A stretch of 64,000 nt of DNA from Prevotella sp. (GTDB lineage Bacteria > Bacteroidota > Bacteroidia > Bacteroidales > Bacteroidaceae): positions 46,833 to 110,832 of the forward strand of contig JAFUVB010000041.1 of assembly GCA_017471245.1 (NCBI GenBank). The letters are read 5' to 3'. Of this stretch, positions 1 through 9,012 are shown piece after piece (within the stretch, counting starts at the first letter, position 1; each line of letters opens with the position of its first letter). The translations under genes and the position numbers were made by a program. Under the pieces are notes generated by a model. It ran no database searches. It was not told the DNA's origin and saw only the letters and a list, made by a program, of their open reading frames with translations.

Positions 1-2827
1 TCAGCATTCTTTCGGCATCGTTGTATGTAATGTCTATCGTTGCAAACTTTCCTTTCTCATAATTATAGTTTGTACCTTCATCCTCATAGAGTTGGAATGA
101 GGCATCTGCGCCTGCATAGACATACAGGTTGATAAGCTCAGCCGGTTTCTCGTCGCAATACTGGATTTCGGGACCGAAAGGAATGATGCTGCCCTCGCGA
201 ACATATACAGGTATTCGCTCGTATGGTGCATCCACGATGAGTCTCTGTCCGCCTTCAATGAAATCTCCCGTATAGAAATCATACCATCCGCACTGCTTCG
301 GGAAATAGACGCTGCGGTTGCGCGCCTTGTAATATCCCACAGGACAAGCCATCAGCGCAGGTCCGAACATCCACTGATCAGGAATGTTCAACACGTTTTC
401 ATCACCGTTGAAATCCATAACCAGTCCGCGCATCAACGTATAGTCCTTGAAATGAGCCCATCCTGCCATTGAATAGAGGTAAGGCATCATGCGATAGCGC
501 AGCTTGTCATACCATACGATGCTCTGAAAAGCTGGATGATTATCAGGAGCAATGTTCCAAACTTCACGCAACGGCCACTGTCCGTGAGCACGATAAAGAG
601 GAATAAAACAGCCAAACTGATTCCAGCGAGCCTGCAATTCGCGCCATTCCTTCAGGTCGCTGTTCTCTACTCCGGTCTTGTCGAACACTTGCTGAGCTGC
701 AACATAACGATTTTCCACACAGAAACCGCCCTGATCCATGCCCCAGAAAGGTATTCCACTCATGGAATAGTTCATTCCGGCTGTCATCTGAGCGCGCATA
801 TCCTCCCAACGAGTGCCGATATCACCACTCCATGTTGCGGTGCTGAAGCGCTGTTCGCCTGCAAATCCGCTTCGTGTGAGCAGAAATACGCGTGGTTCGT
901 TGCTGGCGCCCTTGAACACAGAGCGCTGTCCGTTGTATATGGCATCAGCATTCACCGTTGAATAGGCATTGAAAAACTCTGTGGAAGTGCCGAGTGCAGT
1001 CGGACCACATAACGCCTTGCGGTACCACATAGGGGTACAGTCGCGCACATTCGGCTCAGATGCGTCCATCCACCATGCGTCTATTCCGTGATTATATTTG
1101 GTATAAAGGTTCTCATCCATCTGCCTCCAGAACATCTTCCGTGCTCCTGCATCATAAGCATCATAGAAAGAGCCACGGAAACCCAACCAGTCGTGAATGT
1201 CATCCTTCACTGCCTGATGATAAATCCAGCCTTTTGCATCCAGTTCTTTGTAGTTGTCAACGGTATCATAGAATTTCGGCCATACTGAAATCATGAAACG
1301 ACCGCCCAGCTGATGCACATAGTCGAGCATGGCTTGTGGGTTTGGATAGCGGCTTGCCTCAAATGTGTGGTCGCCCCAACTGTCAAGTTGCCAGTAGTTC
1401 CAGTCTTGCACGATGTTGTCTACAGGTATTTTCCTGTCGCGGAACTCTTTCAGCGTTTCTTCAATCTCAGCTTGTGTCTTGTAACGTTCACGGCTTTGCC
1501 AGAATCCAAGCACCCATTTGGGATAGATGGGAGCCTTTCCAGTGAGCGTGCGATAGCCCGAAATGATTTCATCGAAACTGTTTCCGGCAATGAAATAATA
1601 ATCCATATCGCGCGACATCTCGCTCCAGATGCTCAGTCTGCCACGTTCTTCGGCTGAACGAGGTGCTGCCACGCGCAAGCTGCAATAGCTTTCACCGCCG
1701 TCGGGCTGCCATTCTATGCGCAATTGTACCTTTCGTCCTTTGGTAAGTTCTGTGCTGAACTTATACGTATTGGGGTTCCATGCCGTGCGCCAGCGCTCTG
1801 CCACCACCTCTTTTCCATCGATATACACCTTGATATAGCCAGCGTAATAGAGTATAAACTGATAGAGTTGCTGTTCGCCGGCACACTTTCCACAACACTC
1901 AGGCTCGATGAAACCTTCGAAAACCACATTTGCACCTTGCAGATTGAAGCCCTTTGGGAGGTTCTTGATGCCGCCATTGTCGGTCTTGCAGGCTATTTCA
2001 GAAGTAGCGGGATAGGCATATTCATAGTAGAGAGAATCCTCGTCGCGCACCAGTTTCTTGCCGTCTTTGCCAACATAAGTGCCGGTGAGATGACCTTCCT
2101 TTCCGTTCTTGTCGTAGAGTTTGAAGGCTCTGTTCAGCTGCAAATAGTCGCCGGGATTACCAAAACGGCAGTATGAATAAGAGTCCCACAGAATTCCGTA
2201 GTTCTTGTTTGACAGCACAAACGGAATACTCACTTTGGTATTATACTGGAAAAGGTCTTCATTCTTTCCCTTCATGTTATATTCTTCCGACTGATGTTGC
2301 CCTAAACCATAGAAAGCTTCATCGTCAGGGCTGTCGAATTCCATGTGCCACTGCAGGCCGTGCTTCATTTCTTCGGTGAGTGCAGGGCCTCCTTTCAGTC
2401 CATATTCGCGCTCTGGCACTGTGAAATGGCTGAAAGTCTTTCCTTTTTCGGTCTCCTTGAGCAGCAGCTTGCCGTTTGCGTCGAAGAAGGAAATAGCTCC
2501 TGTCACCTTATTCACTATTGCCGACACTTGGCGAGCCTTCACCGTCACATCATTACCGCGCTCTGTTACATCGAAAGCCACGTTCTTGCTGTTTTGCGGC
2601 ACAATCATCAGGCTGTTTTTCTGCGGTAACGACTCCTCGCACGTGGCTTGCACGCGGATAATACGGTCGTTCATCACCTGCAAACGCACCATTTTGGCTC
2701 CATCCTTCTGTGGATGCTCCACCAAAACCGTAACACTGTTGCCGTTTCTCACTATGTCGGCGGCTCCGGCATGGCATACCGGCGACGCTGCCAACAAGAA
2801 TAATCCTACAAATCTTGAGATTTTCAT
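1..2827 (-). CDS. GH31 alpha-xylosidase/alpha-glucosidase with PA14-like insert (3' end cut by window)
   Basis: A secreted glycoside hydrolase of family 31; 942 residues are in the window and only the extreme C-terminus is missing. It starts at ATG 2827 with a signal peptide (MKISRFVGLFLLAASPV). The catalytic nucleophile is the Asp of WWMDASEP (about D588), and the acid/base is the Asp of WSGDIGTRW (about D669). Between the N-terminal beta-sandwich and the barrel, at about residues 285-385, lies an insert resembling a PA14 domain (it includes YQFILYYAGYIKVYIDG). In characterised Bacteroides xyloglucan loci a GH31 with this insert is an alpha-xylosidase that removes xylose side chains from xyloglucan oligosaccharides; that specificity is inferred here. 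It lies behind the hybrid regulator gene but has its own -7 element. Alpha-glucosidase activity is the alternative. Confidence 0.9.
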   Translation of the reverse strand, partial: MKISRFVGLFLLAASPVCHAGAADIVRNGNSVTVLVEHPQKDGAKMVRLQVMNDRIIRVQATCEESLPQKNSLMIVPQNSKNVAFDVTERGNDVTVKARQVSAIVNKVTGAISFFDANGKLLLKETEKGKTFSHFTVPEREYGLKGGPALTEEMKHGLQWHMEFDSPDDEAFYGLGQHQSEEYNMKGKNEDLFQYNTKVSIPFVLSNKNYGILWDSYSYCRFGNPGDYLQLNRAFKLYDKNGKEGHLTGTYVGKDGKKLVRDEDSLYYEYAYPATSEIACKTDNGGIKNLPKGFNLQGANVVFEGFIEPECCGKCAGEQQLYQFILYYAGYIKVYIDGKEVVAERWRTAWNPNTYKFSTELTKGRKVQLRIEWQPDGGESYCSLRVAAPRSAEERGRLSIWSEMSRDMDYYFIAGNSFDEIISGYRTLTGKAPIYPKWVLGFWQSRERYKTQAEIEETLKEFRDRKIPVDNIVQDWNYWQLDSWGDHTFEASRYPNPQAMLDYVHQLGGRFMISVWPKFYDTVDNYKELDAKGWIYHQAVKDDIHDWLGFRGSFYDAYDAGARKMFWRQMDENLYTKYNHGIDAWWMDASEPNVRDCTPMWYRKALCGPTALGTSTEFFNAYSTVNADAIYNGQRSVFKGASNEPRVFLLTRSGFAGEQRFSTATWSGDIGTRWEDMRAQMTAGMNYSMSGIPFWGMDQGGFCVENRYVAAQQVFDKTGVENSDLKEWRELQARWNQFGCFIPLYRAHGQWPLREVWNIAPDNHPAFQSIVWYDKLRYRMMPYLYSMAGWAHFKDYTLMRGLVMDFNGDENVLNIPDQWMFGPALMACPVGYYKARNRSVYFPKQCGWYDFYTGDFIEGGQRLIVDAPYERIPVYVREGSIIPFGPEIQYCDEKPAELINLYVYAGADASFQLYEDEGTNYNYEKGKFATIDITYNDAERML

Positions 2828-2924
2828 ATTTTCGTATTTTATTTATTTTGATCGTTCAACCTATGTGATGAATACATGTCTTCTTGCTTCTGGCATTATG
2901 CTTCCTTCGCATTCGACTTGCATG

Positions 2925-2932
2925 CAAAGATA
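2925..2932 (-). promoter_or_regulatory. -7 element for the GH31 gene
   Basis: The minus strand reads TATCTTTG, a match to the Bacteroidetes -7 consensus TAnnTTTG, about 100 bp before the GH31 start. No TTTG lies at the expected distance upstream. It suggests that the GH31 gene is transcribed separately from the regulator gene that ends at 2987. Confidence 0.5.
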
Positions 2933-2986
2933 AACATTTACCTTAATACAATGACTTTGAAATGTTACAAATACATATACCAAATG

Positions 2987-5900
2987 TTAACTCGTGGCTT
3001 CCTTATACTGTGAAGGCATCATTCCATACTGATCCTTGAAGTATTTTGAGAAATAACGCGGGTTGTTGAATCCCACTTTGTATGCTATTTCTGCCACTGT
3101 CATACCACTTTGCCTGAGCAACTGCTCTGCCCGTTGCAGGCGAATGGTGCGAATGAACTCCGATGGCGTGCTTCCCGTGATTGAAAGCAGCTTTTTATAA
3201 AGGTTCACGCGCGACATTCCGAGCTCATAGCTCAGCATTTCCACTGAGAAATCTGCGTTGGCGATGTTCTTTTCCACCAACAGCGTGGCTTTTTTCACCA
3301 TTTTCTCGTCTTCAGATGTCACTTCTATCTCCTTGGCGAGCGGTTTCAGCTTATCCTTGCTGCCAGCCTTTCTCCATTTCAGGAGGTTCTGGATGCGCAG
3401 ATTCAGAAGATCGATGTTGAAAGGCTTTGTGATATAGTCGTCGGCACCGCCCTCCATGCCCTCTATTTTCTGCTCCTGCGCCATGCGCGCAGTGAGCATG
3501 ACAAACGGAATAGACTGTGTTGCGGGATTGTGTTTCAGTGTTTTGCAAAGCTCAAGACCATCCATCACGGGCATCATTACGTCGCTCAGGATCAGGTCGG
3601 GATGCTTTTCGAGCACCATCATCAATGCTTCTTTGCCGTTGTGGGCCACTCTTACGTTGTAATCAGTGGACAACACCTCGGTCATAAATGCGAGGAAGTC
3701 GGCACTGTCGTCAACAATCATCACCTCATAGTTCGCTTTCGCACCGCCCTTCGAGCCGTCTGCAGGTGCTTGAGTGCCATCCGAAGATGGTGAAGCGCCG
3801 TCTGCTGTTACAAGAATTCCCTCCTCGGACTGTGCGTTAGAACTTTCGCCGGCAGACAATGTGAGGTTTTCCTGCTGCAGAGGCAGCTGCCTGAGAGCAG
3901 AATCATGCCTAACGGGGATGGAAACACAGAACACAGTTCCGCATTCCTCACCATCGCTCACGGTAATGGTGCCGTCGTGAAGCTCAACAAAGTCTTTCAC
4001 AAGGCTCAACCCTACTCCGCTGCTGCCATAAAGCCCACCGTTAACATCCTGGCTGCCACCTTCTTGCCTGCGAATTCTATAGAAACGGTCGAAGATGTGC
4101 AGCTTCTCGTCGTCGCTCACGCCGATGCCCGTGTCAGAAACCTGCATGCGCAACATTGCTTCTTGCCCGTTTGCGCCTTCGTCGACACTGATTTTCACGT
4201 CTACATGCCCTCCCTCTTTGGTGTATTTATACGCATTCGAGAGCAGATTGTTCATCACTTTACGGATTTTATCATCGTCGAAAGACATGAGCTGATGCTC
4301 AACCGATGAGGAGAAACTCAGTTCAATGTTCTTGTCTTGCACCAGTCGGAATGCGTTGCAGATGGTTCTCACAAAGTCAACCATATCGCCCGTCACGAGA
4401 TTCAGCCGCTCCATGTTCTCGTCAATCTTCCTGAAGTCGAGCAATTGGTTCACTTGCGCGAGCAGATGACTGGCATTTCGGTGGATCATTTCGAGCATTC
4501 CGCGCTTCTTTTCATCCTCCTCGCGCTTCACCATCTGTGAAAGCGGAGAGATGATCAGTGTGAGCGGTGTGCGCAATTCGTGGCTGGCATTGGTGTAGAA
4601 CTGCATTTTCATCTCGTCGATCTCGCGTTCCTTCTCAGCGTTCTTGCGCAGTTGCTCCATTTCAAGGCGCTCGCGCTCGCGCTCCAGCATCTCTCTTTCG
4701 CGCTGAAGTTTCAGCTTTTGCCTGTGGTCGTACCACCAGAAGGCTCCGAACAGGAGCATTCCGCCCAGCAGGACATAGAGAATCACTGCCCATGCAGAGG
4801 CATAGAAAGGCGGATGGATGGTGATTTGCAGTTCACTGACTTCATCAAACGGACTGCCGTAGCGGTCGAGCACCTGCACCTGCAGGCGGTATCTGCCGGG
4901 CGAAAGGTTGGTGAATGTCACCTCGCTACGGTCAATGTTGGTGAGCATCCAGTGCTCGCTGAGTTCCAAAAGACGGTATCTGAACTGATGGCGCGACGGG
5001 TATGCCACATCGTTTACTGCCAGCTGAATGGTGAAAGTGTTCTCAGAATACTCCAGTTCGAGCTGTCTGCTCTCGTTGATTGCATCTTTAAGCACCACTT
5101 TGCCGTTGTATTTCTCGCCCACCGACAGCGGATGATCGAAGAGAATAATGCCGCTGAACACGGCTTTTGCTGCCTTCTGGCTGCCGGAGTCGTGGTTGAA
5201 CGGCACGATGTTGATGCCGTCTTGCCCTCCAATCAATACGTCGCCGTTGCGGGCAAGCATCACACTGCGATAGTTGAACTGCCTTTCCTGCAGACCGTCC
5301 ACCTCGTTATAGTTCATCACATATAGCTGCCAGCTGCCGTTTTCCTGAGAAACGGTGACGCGAGAGAGCCCAAAATCAGACACAACCCACACATCGTGCC
5401 TCGTGTCTTCTATCACTGAGCATGCCGAACTGCCCACCAGCCCGTTGTCTTCGCCCAATATGGAGAGCTGATCAGTTACCGGATCATACACGTTAACGCC
5501 CGAAGAGGTGGCTGTCCAGATAAGTCCGCGGCTGTCTTGCATGATATGGTTGACCGCAGGACTGGAGAATGGCGCGCCGCTGCGGGTGGTATTATAGTTG
5601 ACAACCTCAGCAGGTGCAGCCCCGGAGCGGGCTTTCGCGCCGCCTTTGAGCACACTGAAGTTCTGCGAATGCCCCACCAGCAAGTCGCCGTCCTTACATA
5701 CAAAGAGCGAAGCAATATAGTCTGACTGAAGGCCGGCGCTTTCCACCGTATAGGAAGCGCTGAACTCGCCGGTCTTCGTGTTGAGTATCTGCAGTCCTCC
5801 GCCAAGGGTTCCCACGATGATATTTCCGTTTTTGTCTTCGGCAAGGCTCCACACATTGTTGTTGCAAAGCCCGTTTTTCGTGCTGAAAACTGTCCACGAG

Positions 5901-7216
5901 CCGCCCTGATAGTGAGCCATTCCACCGCTGTAAGTGCCAAACCACAGCGAACCGTCGCTGGCACAGAGCGAGCTAACCACGATATTTGAGCCGAGACGAC
6001 TTACGGAACTGTCGAAAGAATGCATGGTTCCCGTGAGCGGGTCATAGCAGATGATGCCCTTGTCGTTGGTTCCTATCCAGTAGTTGCCAAGCCGGTCTTC
6101 GGCAATAGTGCACACATCGCCCACTCCGATCAGCGGAAACCTGACACCATTCTCATTATAATAAGCCGCGCCATTCTTGTATGTACCGATCCAAAGCGCA
6201 CCGTTGTCGTCGAGAAACAGGCTCTGCAGCGTGTTGTCGGGCAGCGACGACTCGTCGTTCTTGGCGTTTTTATACTGTCGGAACACCATTCCGTTCACGT
6301 CAACCTCCAGTAATCCGGCATGGTCGGTGGCTATCCAGATGCGGCCTTTGCCGTCTTCAACAACGTCTTTCACCAGAATGTTTTCCTTCTGATAAGCTAT
6401 GCCGCGGGCATTGAGCCACTCTCCCACCGTGGAATACCACTTCTGGTCTTGCGCGGAATACACCATCGACACGCCGTCGCCCGCTATCCAGTAGTTGTGC
6501 ATGTGGTCTGCGTGCACCGAATATTCCACATCCGACGGCAATCCGTGCTCTGGCAGATAGCGGTTCACCCACTTCACGCTCTGATTGTCACCGTCGACGC
6601 GCACCAGAGTGCCGTCGTTGTAAGCCATGACAACCGTTTTGTCTATCTCATCGATACTCGTTACAACGCCGCGAGGTATCTCGTTGCGACCTCCGCCAAA
6701 GGCTATCAGCCGCGCTTTCGGCATCTTTTCGTTGTAGAAATACAGCCCCTCACCGCTGACAACCACATAGAGATTCTTGCGGGAATCGACAAACACAAAC
6801 GACGGACTGCCGTTCATGCCCACCTGCCTCATCCATTTCTCAGGATGCTGATCAAACAATTCGGTGCGCGGATCATACAGGCAGTAACCCGTCATCGTGC
6901 CAACCCATATCCTTCCGCTGCCGTCTTCATAGAGCGAATTCACCACATCGTTGACCAACGACTGAGCATTGCCGGGGCGGGAATAGAACTTCTTGAACCT
7001 CACACCATCGAAACGGTTGAGCCCAGAGGCAGTTCCGAACCATACAAAGCCGCGTGAATCTTTCATAATGCAGTTCACCTGACCATTGGAAAGCCCCTGA
7101 CGGTTGCCAATATAGTGGAAATCGGGCGCCAAGACCTGCTTTGCCGCGCCTTGACTCGCCGCAGAAACAGACAATGCCATGGATATGGCTACCACGAATG
7201 ACAGAAAACTCCTCAT
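2987..7216 (-). CDS. Hybrid two-component system sensor/regulator (HTCS) of the glycan locus
   Basis: A single-chain sensor kinase, response regulator and transcription factor of 1409 residues that senses a glycan breakdown product in the periplasm and activates its locus. Order of parts: signal peptide (1-20); beta-propeller ligand sensor made of reg_prop repeats (about 30-690); Y_Y_Y domain (about 725-790); one membrane helix (about 805-828); charged coiled-coil linker; HisKA with phospho-acceptor His in NASHELRTP (H879); HATPase with N box NNLLSNAYKY (about 990); receiver domain with phospho-acceptor Asp in LILSDVMMP (D1212); AraC-type helix-turn-helix at the C-terminus (about 1300-1409). 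The length and domain order are normal for the family. It is encoded after the susC-GH5 operon on the same strand, separated by a terminator and a repeat array, so it probably has its own promoter. Confidence 0.96.
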   Translation of the reverse strand: MRSFLSFVVAISMALSVSAASQGAAKQVLAPDFHYIGNRQGLSNGQVNCIMKDSRGFVWFGTASGLNRFDGVRFKKFYSRPGNAQSLVNDVVNSLYEDGSGRIWVGTMTGYCLYDPRTELFDQHPEKWMRQVGMNGSPSFVFVDSRKNLYVVVSGEGLYFYNEKMPKARLIAFGGGRNEIPRGVVTSIDEIDKTVVMAYNDGTLVRVDGDNQSVKWVNRYLPEHGLPSDVEYSVHADHMHNYWIAGDGVSMVYSAQDQKWYSTVGEWLNARGIAYQKENILVKDVVEDGKGRIWIATDHAGLLEVDVNGMVFRQYKNAKNDESSLPDNTLQSLFLDDNGALWIGTYKNGAAYYNENGVRFPLIGVGDVCTIAEDRLGNYWIGTNDKGIICYDPLTGTMHSFDSSVSRLGSNIVVSSLCASDGSLWFGTYSGGMAHYQGGSWTVFSTKNGLCNNNVWSLAEDKNGNIIVGTLGGGLQILNTKTGEFSASYTVESAGLQSDYIASLFVCKDGDLLVGHSQNFSVLKGGAKARSGAAPAEVVNYNTTRSGAPFSSPAVNHIMQDSRGLIWTATSSGVNVYDPVTDQLSILGEDNGLVGSSACSVIEDTRHDVWVVSDFGLSRVTVSQENGSWQLYVMNYNEVDGLQERQFNYRSVMLARNGDVLIGGQDGINIVPFNHDSGSQKAAKAVFSGIILFDHPLSVGEKYNGKVVLKDAINESRQLELEYSENTFTIQLAVNDVAYPSRHQFRYRLLELSEHWMLTNIDRSEVTFTNLSPGRYRLQVQVLDRYGSPFDEVSELQITIHPPFYASAWAVILYVLLGGMLLFGAFWWYDHRQKLKLQREREMLERERERLEMEQLRKNAEKEREIDEMKMQFYTNASHELRTPLTLIISPLSQMVKREEDEKKRGMLEMIHRNASHLLAQVNQLLDFRKIDENMERLNLVTGDMVDFVRTICNAFRLVQDKNIELSFSSSVEHQLMSFDDDKIRKVMNNLLSNAYKYTKEGGHVDVKISVDEGANGQEAMLRMQVSDTGIGVSDDEKLHIFDRFYRIRRQEGGSQDVNGGLYGSSGVGLSLVKDFVELHDGTITVSDGEECGTVFCVSIPVRHDSALRQLPLQQENLTLSAGESSNAQSEEGILVTADGASPSSDGTQAPADGSKGGAKANYEVMIVDDSADFLAFMTEVLSTDYNVRVAHNGKEALMMVLEKHPDLILSDVMMPVMDGLELCKTLKHNPATQSIPFVMLTARMAQEQKIEGMEGGADDYITKPFNIDLLNLRIQNLLKWRKAGSKDKLKPLAKEIEVTSEDEKMVKKATLLVEKNIANADFSVEMLSYELGMSRVNLYKKLLSITGSTPSEFIRTIRLQRAEQLLRQSGMTVAEIAYKVGFNNPRYFSKYFKDQYGMMPSQYKEATS

Positions 7217-7303
7217 TGAAAGCTAAGATTTGTTCCGTTCAAGTTAGTAGATGCATGGTTCCTCCCATGCCTGCCCATGCAGAAAGCATGCGCTTTGATG
7301 GTG

Positions 7304-7311
7304 CAAATTTA
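7304..7311 (-). promoter_or_regulatory. Possible -7 element for the HTCS gene
   Basis: The minus strand reads TAAATTTG, which fits TAnnTTTG, about 90 bp before the HTCS start at 7216. There is no good -33 TTTG. The position between the repeat array and the gene is suitable. Confidence 0.35.
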
Positions 7312-7360
7312 ACAAAAAGAATTGGGAAATCACTATATTTTTTGTTAAAACAGATGCACT

Positions 7361-7499
7361 CTTTTTCAAAACCTATGGTTTCACCCCGCAAAACCTATGC
7401 TTTTGGGCTGCAAAACCTATGGTTTCAGACCTCAAAACCTATGGTTTTGCGCCCTGAAACCTATGCTTTTGAAGGGTGAAACCATAGGTTTTGAAAAAG
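7361..7499. repeat. 22-bp tandem array (six units) bounded by a 26-bp perfect inverted repeat
   Basis: Six units start at 7368, 7390, 7412, 7434, 7456 and 7478, exactly 22 bp apart. Each has the form RAAAC-n6-GTTT(T/C) followed by a variable 6-nt spacer; the core is AAAACCTATGSTTTY. The first unit with its flank (7361-7386) and the last one (7474-7499) are perfect reverse complements over 26 bp, so the array is closed by inverted ends. It lies in the 434-bp spacer between the GH5 and HTCS genes. The rest of that spacer holds A-rich sequence with repeated GGAAAAACAC words (7550-7605), a terminator, and a -7 element. The unit is also found near 52.2 kb. Confidence 0.9.
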
Positions 7500-7602
7500 C
7501 ACGCCTGAAATTCCGTTTTTCCATACGTTTCTGCCTGCTTTTCAATAACGCGGAAAAACACGGAAAAAACACTGGGAAAAACAAAGGAAACATGGAAAAA
7601 CA

Positions 7603-7631
7603 CGAAAAAAGGGGTGGAAAAACCACCCCCC
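7603..7631 (-). terminator. Rho-independent terminator of the susC-GH5 operon
   Basis: GGGGTGG (7611-7617) pairs with CCACCCC (7623-7629) across a 5-nt loop. On the minus strand the hairpin is followed by six T (7605-7610). It is about 20 bp past the GH5 stop codon. Confidence 0.8.
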
Positions 7632-7650
7632 TAAAAATCCTAAACTTGAA

Positions 7651-9012
7651 TTAATTCTGCATGTATTTCTTCCCGCCGACGATGATAATGCCTTTCGAAT
7701 CGCGACGTACGCGCTGGCCAGACAGGTTATAGGCTGGAGCATTTTCGGCTCCGGCCTTCTCCACGAAAGGGATTTCAGCAATGCCCGTTGTAGGTCCGCC
7801 CCACTTGGAAGCCGCTTCCACGCCCTCGGTGATGCCTTCCATGGCACAAGAACAATAGATCGACTTCGCCGATCGGTTGATTATGCTCATGATTCCTTTT
7901 AGCCCATTCTGGTTCTGAACGTTGATATCCCACACGAAAGGTATCAATCCGTTCTCTATTGCCTGCTGGTTCACCGTCTTGTGGAACAGTTTCACGCTGG
8001 CATCATGCTTCTTCTGAGCTGAAGAATTGGCCACATTGCGCCACTGACAGCCATATTCGCCGATGATTACGGGTATCCCCTTGTCAACAAACTGTGTTTT
8101 CATTTTCTGGAACTGGCTTTTCACGAAGTTCTCTTCGTTGCTCGAACTGGAGTTTCTCGCAGACCAAGTGCCGCCGGACACATGGTTCGCCGAGCCCCAG
8201 AAATACCACATGCTGCCCCAGCTGGCATCTTCCTCAAGGCCGCAGAACTGCCAAGGAGAATAGAAATGCACCTCCACCATGAGCCGGTTGGCAGTAGGGT
8301 CGGTGGGCAATGTAGTGTAATACCGGTTCGTATTGTCGATATCGGTTGATGGTCCCTGCACCACGAGCGTGCGGGTTGTATTGTTTCCGCCTGTTGAACG
8401 CACGGCATCAATGAACGCCTGCTCGTATTTCACCAGCGCATTGGTCTTATTCTGGTTGTCACAGTTAGGTTCGTTCAGACCGCCAAACAGCAAATGCTCG
8501 TCGTAATCTTTGAAAGCATTGGCAATTTGTGTCCATATCGCCTTCATCACCGCGCTGTTCTTCTCTATCGTGGCATTGCTCACGTCGGTAAAGCTGGTCT
8601 CCACCCAACCGCCGTCGTAGTGATCGTTGAGCAAGACATAAAGTCCGGCGTTGATACAATAGTCTACAACTTCCTTCACACGGCTCATCCAGGCGGCATC
8701 AATCGTGTTGTCTGAGGCGTTACTGATATGTCCGCACACCCAGTTACAGGGAATTCGCACCGACTTGAAGCCTTGCGACTTCACGTAGTCTATCACTTCC
8801 TGCGTGGTTTTCGTGCCTTGCCATTGCGTTTCGCCAGCCAATCCGATGTTGTTTTCAAAGTTTTTGCCGCTGTTATTCGCCTCCATGGTGTTGCCGAGGT
8901 TCCATCCTGGATACATCTTGGCAGCTATGGCAGCCGCATCAGGCAGTTGCGCAAAGCTGGCAGTGCCCGAAAGCACCGCCAGACTTATGAACATGTTTCT
9001 GAGACTTATCAT
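7651..9012 (-). CDS. GH5 endo-beta-glucanase (probable endo-xyloglucanase)
   Basis: A secreted endo-acting glycoside hydrolase of family 5, 453 residues. The signal peptide is at 1-21 (ends ASFAQ). The fold begins with YPGWNLGNTMEA, typical of GH5 cellulases of the subfamily 4 type; the acid/base Glu is in GGLNEPN (E181) and the nucleophile in VIIGEYG (E319). The C-terminal tail reads NLSGQRVRRDSKGIIIVGG, a tail common on secreted Prevotella proteins. The start overlaps the stop of the upstream lipoprotein gene by 4 nt (ATGA), so translation is probably coupled. In the locus it would cut the backbone at the cell surface or in the periplasm before SusC import. Subfamily and substrate (xyloglucan, mixed-linkage glucan or glucomannan) are inferred from context. 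Confidence 0.92.
   Translation of the reverse strand: MISLRNMFISLAVLSGTASFAQLPDAAAIAAKMYPGWNLGNTMEANNSGKNFENNIGLAGETQWQGTKTTQEVIDYVKSQGFKSVRIPCNWVCGHISNASDNTIDAAWMSRVKEVVDYCINAGLYVLLNDHYDGGWVETSFTDVSNATIEKNSAVMKAIWTQIANAFKDYDEHLLFGGLNEPNCDNQNKTNALVKYEQAFIDAVRSTGGNNTTRTLVVQGPSTDIDNTNRYYTTLPTDPTANRLMVEVHFYSPWQFCGLEEDASWGSMWYFWGSANHVSGGTWSARNSSSSNEENFVKSQFQKMKTQFVDKGIPVIIGEYGCQWRNVANSSAQKKHDASVKLFHKTVNQQAIENGLIPFVWDINVQNQNGLKGIMSIINRSAKSIYCSCAMEGITEGVEAASKWGGPTTGIAEIPFVEKAGAENAPAYNLSGQRVRRDSKGIIIVGGKKYMQN

Noticed and set aside
536-961. Plus-strand reading frames inside the GH31, HTCS, susC and other large genes
   Set aside because: They are antisense to clearly conserved proteins with full domain motifs and have no promoter or domain of their own.
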